Source of the DNA: Acholoe squamosa
Taxonomy: Eukaryota; Annelida; Polychaeta; Phyllodocida; Polynoidae
Direction: 5' to 3'
Assembly (NCBI GenBank): GCA_949317995.1
Contig: OX439041.1
Span: 7,018,001-7,082,000 of the forward strand
Length of the DNA: 64,000 nt
The notes beneath the pieces are model-generated. The model was not told the origin of the DNA. It saw nothing but the letters and a program-made list of their open reading frames with translations, and did not search any database. This document shows positions 45,989 to 56,294 of this stretch, in pieces. Numbering within the stretch: position 1 is the stretch's first letter; each line of letters starts with the position of its first letter. The position numbers were made by a program, and so were the translations under genes.

Positions 45989-48900
45989 ATGGGGAGAAAG
46001 AAGCTGCCAGATGGGCAGGCTTTGACACCCGCGCAGCGCAAAGCAGCAAGCCGAGCCAAGAAACGTGCTCAGCTGGGAGATACCGCCTTCAAGGCTGAAC
46101 GCGCGGCAGAGAGCCAGACTCAGCGAGACCGCCTCAGGGCATCTGGAGACCATGACAAGATGGACACTATAAGGGAGCAAACCAGGGTTCGGGTTGCAAA
46201 CCTAAGGGAGAGGGACAAGACCGGTGAGCCAGCACCCCAGGCCCCTCCACCTCCCGCAGCACCTCCCGTACCTCGCACACCTCGCACTCCTGCCACACCT
46301 GCAGCTGGCAATGCTGCTGCTGCACGTAGGACTACACCTAGAGCTGGCAATGCTGCTGCTACACCTAGACTAACACCTACAGGACGTACTGGCCGCTCGG
46401 CTTTACCAGTACTCCTGTTCTCCAACAAGAATAAACGCCGCTCCCGGAGGAGGACCTCTGACTTGGGTCATCAACCGAATGCAGAGGAGACAGATGTGCC
46501 AACTCAACAGCCTATTCAACCTCATGACCAACAAACTGACCGGGAGGCCGATGTGGTAACCCAGCAGGAGGAACCTCAGCTACCTCATGACCAAGAGGCA
46601 CATGCCTCTGACTCTGACAGTGACGGGGAGAAGGGAAGGCAAGCTGATCTGAGACGTCGTCTGGCGATTGCTGATATTTCAAATGTAAGCATGTTATTAT
46701 AAAGTAATCTCTTCATAGTACTTTAACTTTATAATTCATTCCAGTTAATTATACAATGTGCTTACAAAATGTTTGAAACCTAGAACTATACATTGCACAA
46801 TCTGACATAATTTTCCTCAATAAATGTATTCAACTGATGAATAGAAATTATATTGTGCATTCCTTTTTGCAGCCCAAGAAACAAAAGAGGGCAGGTTCTT
46901 CATCTTCCTCCAGTCACAGTGGCTCTACACACCCACCCAAAAAGCGCAGGAAGCAGCTCGCAACATCGTCGGGGACAAGCCAACAAGATCCGATGGTTCT
47001 GTCTTCCGACAGTGCCGATGACAAGGAGGAAGGTAAAGGGTCCGGGAGAAGCGCCGCCGACCCGATGCTGCTGTCATCGGACAGCGGGGAGGAGCGGGCC
47101 CCCAAGCGTCCTCGCAGAGAAGCAGCTGCTAAGGCCAAACTCAGTACCAGGCAGTCGCCGCGCATCAAGGGCGATGATCCCATTACCCCGCAGATGGCCA
47201 AGGACCTTCGGTGAGTATTTAGAACATATTCCCCCCTTTAACATTATTTGAATGACCCATAGCATTTGTTAAATAACAAACACATACATTGTATATAAAC
47301 TTGTTTGATTGATGTTTAATTATTCTTACTTTTGAATGATGATTTACAGTGATGTGGCTCTTCGTTCCGCCCGCAACGTGCTCAGCAAAAAATGAGTGTG
47401 ACAAATGTAATTGTATAGTAGTGGTAAAATAGTTCCTAGTTGGGTTGCTGCTTAATTGCTTCTTTCCTTGGTTGTCTGGTTACTTTAGTTACTAGGTGCT
47501 TACTTTAATGTTTACTTTAAAGTTTCTGGTTATGGTTACTTGAATTCTCCTTTTTGAATTTGATCTAACTCTGAAATTTACATTCTGGTGAATCAAATTT
47601 GCAGTTTTACTACAAATGTTACATTGGTTCTAATCCCTATCAACCTCTCCTTTACAGTCCCGAAGGTGGTCCACACACCCCGAGGAAGAACCGGCTGCGT
47701 TACAAGAACCGGTTACTCAACGCCAAGTTAGCAACCCTCAAACAGCAGGTAGCTGACTTAAGTGTTGGAGTGCCAGACGAACCTGCTGAACCTCCTGAAG
47801 CGCCTGAGGGTGCACCTGAACATCCACCAGCAGTACTTCCAGCTGATGAAGTAACAGTGAAGGCCTACAAACTGTTGACGGAGGGATTCAAAAGCCTTCC
47901 ACTCCGTGCACGGGTTAAGGCCTTCAAACAGCTGGGTAAGGTGGATGATCTCAAGCAGCAACGCTTGGCATCTAAATTAGCAGAAGACCTTGCTATCACC
48001 CGCAAGTCTCTAACATCACCACCTCCCAATCCACGCAAAAACTCTGCCTATGATACTGAACGTCGGCAGCGAGTGTTGGAGTTCCTCCTCGACCCTGAGA
48101 ACTCAACAAAGCTTGCCGGCAAAAAACAGACCCGGACAATAAAAGGAGTGAAGCACCAAACCGTCGTCCTCAATGAGTTCCTGTACGTGCTTCGTGAGCG
48201 GTACAATGAGATGAACCCGACGCACACCTGCTCTTTGGCCTTCTTCAATTGTGTGCGTCGTGCTAACAGGTACATTGTACCTGTATCGTTCACTAGCACC
48301 TCGGAATGCCTTTGCCAAAAACATCAAAACTTTGCGCTGAGGCTCCGTGCGGTCGGTATCAAACAACTGCCTGATACCGTCGTACGTGCGAGTACCGCGG
48401 ATGAGTTCAAACTGAAGTTGAACACCACGGTTGTACAGGAAGATGTTGTATGCGAGACGTGGAAGCTAATCGATGTTCCGATCGGGCCCCCAAAGGATAA
48501 GAAGTTCACGAAGAAACTCCGCCTTGTTCCCGAAACCAAAACAAAGAAAAAGTTCATCGCGGACATGGTGGAGGAGTTTTCGACGATCCTCGATCATTCT
48601 GAGAGGGCCCGAACGCAGCATCGAGTAGTGCGGGAGCTACGTGCGACTATGTCATTCGAAGAGTGTTCCATCCAAATGGATTTCGCCGAAAATTGGATGG
48701 TCACTTACCCCGAGAGCCCGCAGAGTACTTACTATGCTAAGGAGCCTGTGACACTGCATCCAGTGGTGATCCACTACAGGGAGCAGGACACAGGTGAAAC
48801 TAAGCACCGCTCGCTGGCATTGGTGACGGATGACAGAAAGCACGATGCAGGTGCCATCCTTGCCTTCCTTCAGGCCATAGTTCGGTTCATTGAGAGGAAC

Positions 48901-50028
48901 CTACCTGGGAGGGTTGGGATGCTGCACTATGTTTCGGACTCTCCGAGCTCCCAATATCGAAACATATCGATATTCTCGATCTTGTGTCGACATGAGGAGC
49001 TGCTCAAGAAGTACAGGGCAACCTGGACATACTTCGAGAGTGGCCACGGGAAGGGTCCGTGTGACGGAATTGGTGCCGCTGCCAAGCGAAACGCCGACTG
49101 GGCTGTGCAGCGTCAATACAAGATCAAGGACGCAGCAGACTTTGCTCGCATCGGGAACAACCCGAACAACCTCGTCAACAGGGACCAGCCCAACAAGGTG
49201 TACTATGAGTGCATTCCCCTGGAAGACGTCGCCCTTGCCCGTAAGACCGTTAATCAAGTGAAAGCTGATGATAGCTTGTACGGTACACTGGGGGTGCACG
49301 CTGCAGTTCCAGTTCAGAAAGGGCGTTCCTTGGCTGTCCGTGAAACATCCTGCTTCAAGGAGTGTTGCTGGAAGGACTGTGAATCGCAGCGTGGGTGTTC
49401 GGGTTGGAAGGTGCATGAGCTAAAGTTCCCCAAGAAGAAGCCTGCTGCCGACGCTGCACGAGCAACTCGCTCACAGAATCCCCCCGTTGTAGCGCAGGCG
49501 GAGCAAACGGAGCACGCTGCACGGGACGAACCAACGGAGCCGACTGCTGCCGACAACCCCGTAGTAGCGCAGGAGGAGCTACCGGAGCGCGCTGCACGGG
49601 ATGAAGCACCTGTAAGTCCTGGTGTAGCGCAGGAGGAGCTACCGGAGCGCGCTGCACAGGCTGCCGACCTCCCTGTACCAGGTCCTAATGTCGCACCACT
49701 TGACCCCCCACAGCCTTTGATCCGAAAGCTGTCCCGCTATGCCAATGGATCTTATGTGGCATGTGTGTACGACAATGAAGTGTTCATGGGACAGGTGCTG
49801 CAAAGGGAGGAAAAGCAGTACGAGGTGCGCTTTCTCAACCGCAAACAGGACTCAAATGAATTTGTTTGGCCGAGGATAAAGGATGAGCTGTGGATGCGGG
49901 ACTGGGAGATCCTGGGTAAAATTAACCCTCCCAAGGCATTGGGCACAACTAAGCGGAAGCAGAACTCGGTCCGGATACCACAAAAAACCCTAGATGCCAT
50001 AGAAGAGGCCTTCAACAGATATAAATAG
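45989..50028 (+). CDS. Transposase, three coding exons, predicted 1134 aa
   Basis: Coding exons are 45989-46684, 46873-47210 and 47658-50028, after an acceptor at 45987. All junctions are canonical (donors GTAAGC and GTGAGT; acceptors TTGCAG and TTACAG) and the frame is continuous. Residues 1-80 are basic and start MGRKKLPDG; a Pro/Ala linker follows. Exon 3 has KKRRK nuclear-signal-like patches and two DPM(V/L)LSSDS repeats resembling SUMO-interacting motifs. A CLCQKHQN zinc-ligand-like motif is near residue 562. The probable catalytic core is MDFAEN (Asp 686), VSDSPSSQ (Asp 772) and FESGHGKGPCDGIG (Glu 805/Asp 814). A Cys cluster (CFKECCWKDC) lies near 910, and an AQEELPERAA repeat at about 955-1015. 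Residues about 1040-1105 (GSYVACVYD...VFMGQVL...FVWPRIKDELW) look like a Tudor/chromo-barrel. The role is presumably cutting and joining the element's ends. No frame damage is seen. Confidence 0.85.
47350..47395 (+). CDS. Alternative terminal exon giving a 359-aa truncated protein
   Basis: A second good acceptor (TTTACAG|T at 47349/47350) lies in the last intron. Exon 46873-47210 ends in CG, and both this exon and the one at 47658 begin with T, so both complete the same CGT arginine codon. This exon then adds 14 residues (DVALRSARNVLSKK) and stops at 47393-47395. The resulting 359-aa protein keeps the basic N-terminus, nuclear signals and SUMO-interacting-like repeats, but lacks the zinc motif, catalytic core and Tudor-like domain. 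By analogy with P-element splicing it could be a repressor; that role is inference. No poly(A) signal is evident nearby. Confidence 0.5.
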
Positions 50029-50036
50029 CTTTAACG

Positions 50037-52701
50037 GTAACGATGGTCACTTTTATTTTATGTATAGTTGATACAGTATAACAGACTCTGATGTGTATGT
50101 CAGGGATATTTTATATTTAATTTACATGCTAGACATCGTTGGGCATTGAATAGAGGTGTATAGAGTGTGGTAATTATATTTTGTCCTGGTCCAACGTCCT
50201 TCCGAACTTGCAAAAAGTGGTAAAAAAACTAGCATTTCCGCGTTTCAACGCATGGTGCTCAACCTTTCAGGGTTCAAATTATGTAAATATGTGGTTAAAT
50301 CAGTTTTCCAACCTGTTTACTATAAATGTGGTGGGTGTAAAGGTGTTATGGCGAGGGAAAATGGTTATATCCATGCTATTACTATGTCATATACATCGTG
50401 TAACGATGGTCACATTTATGCACTGAAAGGTATACTTTGGGTAGTGTCTAGTAGAAGGCCTACCATGGAATATATAGTGATCGCATGGTATCTGTTGATG
50501 TTTATGCTGTTCATAGACTACTTTGGGCATTGAATAGAGGTATATAGAGTGTGGTAATTATATTTTGTCCTGGTCCAACGTCCGTCCGAACTTGCAAAAA
50601 GTGGTGAAAAATCCAGCATTTCCGCGTTTCAACGCATGGTGCTCACCCTTTCGGGGTTCAAAGTATGTAAATATCTGGTTAAATCAGTTTCCCAACCTGT
50701 TTACTACAAATGTTGTGAGTGTAAAGGTCTTATGACAAGGGAAAATGGTTATATCCATGCTATTACTATGTCATATACATCGTGTAACGATGGTCAAATT
50801 TATGCACTGAAAGGTATACTTTGGGTAGTGTCTAGTAGAAGGCCTACCATGGAATATATAGTGATCGCATGGTATCTGTTGATGTTTATGCTGTTCATAG
50901 ACTACTTTGGGCATTGAATAGAGGTGTATAGAGTGTGGTAATTATATTTTGTCCTGGTCCAACGTCCGTCCGAACTTGCAAAAAGTGGTGAACAATCCAG
51001 CATTTCCGCGTTTCAACGCATGGTGCTCACCCTTTCGGGGTTCAAAGTATGTAAATATCTGGTTAAATCAGTTTCCCAACCTGTTTACTACAAATGTTGT
51101 GAGTGTAAAGGTCTTATGACAAGGGAAAATGGTTATATCCATGCTATAACTATGTCATATACATCGTGTAACGATGGTCACATTTATGCACTGAAAGGTA
51201 TACTTTGGGTAGTGTCTAGTAGAAGGCCTACCATGGAAAATAGAGTGATCGCATGGTATCTGTTGATGTTTATGCTGTTCATAGACTACTTTGGGCATTG
51301 AATAGAGGTATATAGAGTGTGGTAATTATATTTTGTCCTGGTCCAACGTCCTTCCGAACTTGCAAAAAGTGGTAAAAAAACTAGCATTTCCGCGTTTCAA
51401 CGCATGGTGCTCAACCTTTCAGGGTTCAAATTATGTAAATATGTGGTTAAATCAGTTTTCCAACCTGTTTACTATAAATGTGGTGGGTGTAAAGGTGTTA
51501 TGGCGAGGGAAAATGGTTATATCCATGCTATTACTATGTCATATACATTGTGTAACGATGGTCACATTTATGCACTGAAATGTATACTTTGGGTAGTGTC
51601 TAGTAGAAGGCCTACGATGGAAAATAGAGTGATCGCATGGTATCTATTGATGTTTATGCTGTTCATAGACTACTTTGGGCATTGAATAGAGGTATATAGA
51701 GTGTGGTAATTATATTTTGTCCTGGTCCAATGTCCGTCCGAACTTGCAAAAAGTGGTGAAAAATCCAGCATTTCCGCGTTTCAACGCATGGTGCTCAACC
51801 TTTCGGGGTTCAAAGTATGTAAATATCTGGTTTAATCAGTTTTCCAACCTGTTTACTACAAATGTTGTGAGTGTAAAGGTGTTATGACAAGGGAAAATGG
51901 TTATATCCATGCTATTACTATGTCATATACATCGTGTAACGATGGTCACATTTATGCACTGAAAGGTATACTTTGGGTAGTGTCTAGTAGAAGGCCTACC
52001 ATGGAAAATAGAGTGATCGCATGGTATCTGTTGATGTTTATGCTGTTCATAGACTACTTTGGGCATTGAATAGAGGTATATAGAGTGTGGTAATTATATT
52101 TTGTCCTGGTCCAATGTCCGTCCGAACTTGCAAAAAGTGGTGAAAAATCCAGCATTTCCGCGTTTCAACGCATGGTGCTCACCCTTTCGGGGTTCAAAGT
52201 ATGTAAATATCTGGTTAAATCAGTTTCCCAACCTGTTTACTACAAATGTTGTGAGTGTAAAGGTCTTATGACAAGGGAAAATGGTTATATCCATGCTATT
52301 ACTATGTCATATACATCGTGTAACGATGGTCACATTTATATGTGATGAATGAGTAAAGTTAGGGGGGCAACAGAGGAGATATACTGTACAATAAGTGTAC
52401 AATTGCACTTGATTTACATAGTACAAACCCTAAATATAATTCAGAGTGATATTCAGGCGAATAGAAGGTATTTTAGTGTTGTTATAGAAAAGTGCACAAA
52501 GGTTGGGATGAAATCAACAAATTTTCAAAATTTCAAAAATTTGAGATCATCCATAGATTTAGAAGTTTTTGAGAGAGGATATTTCTTTTTGGCATGTACA
52601 TTGGTAACTATTGTAAGTATAAGCATACCAAATTTAAGGGTGATATGAGCATTTTCAGCTGGTCTGCTATGGACATAGATTATAAATGTGACCATCGTTA
52701 C
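50037..52701. repeat. Right cluster of the 20-bp subterminal motif (8 copies)
   Basis: Copies in plus orientation start at 50037, 50400, 50784, 51168, 51552, 51936 and 52320. The outermost copy, 52682-52701, is inverted and therefore mirrors the outermost left copy (44395). Six copies are exactly 384 bp apart because they ride in the tandem array. The copy at 50784 has one change (CAAATTTAT). Confidence 0.9.
50141..52339 (+). repeat. 384-bp tandem array, about 5.7 units
   Basis: Units start at 50141, 50525, 50909, 51293, 51677 and 52061 (partial, ends after its motif copy at 52339). Units 1 and 4 are one type (CGTCCTTCCGAAC..., TAAAAAAACTAG). Units 2, 3 and 6 are a second type (GTCCGTCCGAAC..., TGAAAAATCCAG). 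Unit 5 is a mosaic. Each unit carries one 20-bp motif. A 93-codon frame is open in most units, but differences between the two types are mostly amino-acid-changing, so it is probably not a gene. Confidence 0.95.
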
Positions 52702-52863
52702 ACGAAAAGAGATGATTTTCATTGATGGCTTACCAAAACTGACATTTTAGGAGTACAACTTTGGAATCATGTTTTTTGGGGGCCCAAGATGTTGGTCTTC
52801 CAATATAATAAAGTGCATTTCATTGATATTAAATTTTACGTGTTTGGACTCTGTGCCCTAAAG

Positions 52864-52888
52864 TGGGTAGAAATCAAAAATCTGACCC
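52864..52888 (-). repeat. Right terminal inverted repeat
   Basis: Perfect inverse of 44002-44026, followed directly by (TA)n to 52906. Confidence 0.95.
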
Positions 52889-53221
52889 ATATATATATAT
52901 ATATATGAAAAGGCATTGGTGATTCGTGAAGGAAAATGAGATAAACATCCTGTAATTGATGATACGAGGTAATTTTCCTGTTAACGCCAGGTAATTTTGC
53001 TTTTCTTTATAATTACCCAGATGCTGAGATCCAAAGTGGCCTCACCTGTAAAGATGCAAAAAAAGAGGAACCATTAGAGACGTATGGTACCTTATAAGAA
53101 GGACATTAAGCGTTATGATGTATTCCTTACTGTGAGTCCCTCAGACACATATATGCTTGGGCCAGGGTTAACGGTTGAGGATTATACTATATCAGCTAAA
53201 ATCATAATGTAGCTTATGATT

Positions 53222-53443
53222 CCCAGCAAATTGCCGTCATCTGTCGCCATGATTGGTCATCAATGGTGACTCCTTTTTGAGTGATAACTCATTCCGTCAT
53301 CTTTCGCCAATGTGTGTTAGACTCACGTGGCATAGCAATTGCTATTCCTGGTGATCTTGTGCTATAACGACGTCGTGTTCCATCTAGCGACATGTGTGAG
53401 CCACTTCACACAGGTTGACGAGGACTCACGACAATTTGCTGGG
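53222..53443 (+). mobile_element. 222-bp MITE, left member of an inverted pair
   Basis: Bounded by CCCAGCAAATTGCCGT and ACGACAATTTGCTGGG, so it has its own short TIRs. The whole unit is present inverted at 54363-54583 with moderate divergence. Confidence 0.85.
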
Positions 53444-54362
53444 TTGCCTTCTCATTATATTTGTAGAATTGACATTCTGCTAACATACAATATCCCACAA
53501 ATGTATTTGTTAAAAATATGTAAATGGTGTCTATATCTTTGTTAGCAAATATTGACTGAATGGCATAATACATCAATGTAGGCATTCTTCCTTGATGGGT
53601 CATAGTCATTAACAACTTTGCAAGTACCATACTCCAGCCAGCTGAAGGAGAAACACTCCCATTGTCCCCCTAAACTCTCTGTGACAATACTCCTACATAC
53701 AGAGAGAAATACGTTTTTCAAACTCTCCTGAATATACCTACATACTACCTATGAGAAAATATTCCATCCATACCATGGAACAAAATGAATCATTTGACTA
53801 ACTGAATCCTCATGCATTTATCAACTATACAATATTGCACACCGCCTTAGAGGCGCACTGATGGTTAGATTTTGCAATAGTATACTGTCGGCAAGTAGCT
53901 GGTTAAACTTTCTCTTTTTACTTTTATTCTGCAGTTGATTTAACTAAATGTATTATCTTTAATTCCACTCCATAGTCATTGGGGTAATTAGTCATTAGCA
54001 GGTACCTTATATAAAAGATAGCTCTCTTTTGGTTTTATTCTGATACATTCAAATCAACCAGATATGACTTCAAAGTGCCCATGAATTATTCAATTGAAGT
54101 CCATTGATAGACCAGAGGTGGAATGCAAATTACACTTTTCTACAGATGCATGAATATAGGAGTGCATTTTCAAGTTTACTTTGAGAATTTCAAAGTGACT
54201 TAAAATTTTGAAAAAGACTTTGATATGGTTTAATAAAAGAGAACACTGAGTATATCATTTTAAAACTGTATATATGTTTGACTTTATCCTGGATTGATTG
54301 TGCAAGATATGCACTCATCTTCTATATCGTCTTGGCGTAATTCATATATATTGTAGCTGTAC
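53444..54362. other. Spacer between inverted MITE copies
   Basis: 920 bp without a gene. Together with its flanks it could be one element with 220-bp TIRs. Confidence 0.4.
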
Positions 54363-54583
54363 CCCAGCAAATTGTCGTAAGTCCTCATCAACCTATGTGA
54401 ATTGGCTCACACATGTCGCTAGATGGAACATGACGTCGTTATAGCACAAGATCACCAGGAATAGCAATTGCTATGTCACGTAAGTCTAACACACAGTGGC
54501 GAAAGATGACGGAATGAGTTATCACTCAAAAGGAGTCACCATTGATGACCAATCATGGCGACAGATGACAACAATTTGCTGGG
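54363..54583 (-). mobile_element. 221-bp MITE, right member of the inverted pair
   Basis: Inverse of 53222-53443, including the GCGACAGATGAC and GGAATGAGTTATCACTC blocks. Confidence 0.85.
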
Positions 54584-55224
54584 AACGGTGAGTAGTTGTA
54601 TATGTTATCAGTATCATAGCTCTTTGATCCTATACTCAATACATTGACCAAAGGCTTTTTTTTGCAAATGTATCTTTTCACTATTGTGCCAGTCTCTTTC
54701 AATGACACCTTTGGTCAGAATTTTGCTGTGTGATAAACGTATATGAATAAACAGGTCCAACTGATTTTAACTTAAACAGAATCCTTGATATATCTGCTCT
54801 AGATCCTCCTGGTACCCCCCTCCTAGTCTAAAGTATAAAAAGCTGTAGCAAAGACTACAATGGTCTATCATCAGAGCTAACACCTGTATTTTGCAAAGGT
54901 ATTCTCTGATCCTAGAAAAATTAGGTACTGGTCGAGAATTCGAGAAATAACACATTCATTGCCACCAAACATCAAGTAACAAAACCCATCCCCCACTGAT
55001 ACAGGCCAAGCACCAACCTGAAGCAAATGAATGCCAGAGAAGGGTTCTGACAGTTACACAGAGAAAATCCAGTGTGCACACTGCAGGTCAGGGGGTCAGC
55101 ACATAAACAAAAACCAGCTGACAGTCAATGAAAACAAAGCAAAAGCACTTGCGATAAGAGTGGGAACTGAGATTGAGGCAGCGAACCTCAAAGCAGCACC
55201 TTGTGGTAGTGGTTCAGGGAGGCA
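54584..55224. other. Gene-free stretch
   Basis: Short frames only; nothing recognisable. Confidence 0.3.
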
Positions 55225-55645
55225 GAGATCTGTTATTTTCATAGAGAGTCTTTGTAAATTTGTGTACCACCATACTGCCACCTGGGGCTGCTTATTATAA
55301 AACTACACTGGTTCAGTGATTTTCAATCATGGTGGTCCACTGTTCGGTTTTACAAGGATCCAAGGTGGTGAAAGGGGTGGAGTAAGGTCTACGGGCTGTG
55401 ACTAATCTGGTTAGAGCTTCTCGTATCTCAGACTTTAGTTGTCTGCTTGTGTAATCTTGGGGAAACCCTGACCTTCATTACACTGTAAAAAATAAATGTT
55501 ATTATAACATTTATTTTTTACAGTGTATATCTACCAGGGATCCTTGTAAAACTGAAGAGTGAACCACCGTAATTATATAACAGCGGTTTTTACAAGAAGC
55601 TCCAGGTAGCAGTGCGGTTTTATAAGGAATCTCTGTGAAAATAAT
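55225..55645. mobile_element. Fold-back element with a perfect 22-bp central palindrome
   Basis: Outer arms (TTTTCATAGAGA...TGCCACCTGGGGCTGCTT and its inverse AAGAAGCTCCAGGTAGCAGT...TCTGTGAAAATAA) pair imperfectly. At the core, 55481-55502 (CACTGTAAAAAATAAATG...) pairs perfectly with 55504-55525 around one base. Single-arm fragments occur at 10770-10830, 21062-21112 and 29900-30015. Confidence 0.75.
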
Positions 55646-55946
55646 CTCTGGCTACTTACGGATGAGGAATCTGTGATTATTTCGACGACATTCTTTTTAT
55701 AGTATACCCTCACCCTTTACTGCCTATGAGAACCCTGACAGGTTGGTACATTCACAGATTCTTCATGATGCTAGGGACCCCAGAAAAATATGTTATTTTT
55801 GAATACCACATTTGACCAAGTCTTCTGGATGGATCTTGACCTAAGAAATCTAAATATCCCAGAACCCAAGGAATGATGAAATATATATCAATGAATCACA
55901 TGTACATTTCTATCATAATACAGCCAAGAAGTTGTGACCAAAGACC

Positions 55947-56294
55947 CCCAATATCTAGGGATTTTTCTAATACACCCTTTAGAATCTAATTTCAATTCTA
56001 TAAAAGAGCTTTTAAAACATTAAAAAAATCCTAGTTAGATGCATATATGACCTTTTCAACCAAGCAGCCAAATGGTCTTTTGACTTTGACCTTTGACATA
56101 ATTCTTGCTCTAAAAGGACGCCCAATATCTAGGGATTTTTCTAATACACCCTTTAGAATCTAATTTCAATTCTATAAAAGAGCTTTTAAAAAAATTCAAA
56201 AAAATCCTAGTTAGATGCATATATGACCTTTTCAACCAAGCAGCAAAATGGTCTTTTGACTTTGACCTTTGACCTAGATCTTGCTCTAAATGGT
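55947..56294. repeat. 174-bp tandem duplication
   Basis: CCCAATATCTAGGGATTTTT begins at 55947 and 56121. The two units are nearly identical. Confidence 0.9.

Larger units (their letters stand above)
44002..52888. mobile_element. Complete autonomous DNA transposon, 8887 bp, unassigned superfamily
   Basis: Perfect 25-bp inverted repeats (GGGTCAGATTTTTGATTTCT at 44002-44021, extended to 44026; inverse at 52864-52888) bound the element, with TA repeats on both sides. It contains a CpG-rich promoter and a spliced transposase gene (coding 45989-50028). It also holds sixteen copies of a 20-bp motif (eight left, eight right of the coding exons) and a 384-bp tandem array in the right arm. Perfect TIRs, canonical splice sites and uninterrupted frames suggest recent or ongoing activity. 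Subterminal motif clusters of this kind usually bind the transposase; here that is an inference. The transposase resembles D/D/E-like proteins with DFAEN and HGKGPCDG motifs that are widespread in aquatic animals, but I cannot name the superfamily safely. Confidence 0.9.

Noticed and set aside
46120-46428. Antisense frames of 87-171 aa over the transposase exons
   Set aside because: Shadows of the GC-richer coding strand; the sense frame carries the motifs and splice sites.
50252-52069. 93-codon frames repeated in each 384-bp array unit as a small gene family
   Set aside because: The period is a multiple of three, so one open frame repeats automatically. Differences between the two unit types are mostly amino-acid-changing, giving no sign of selection on a protein.
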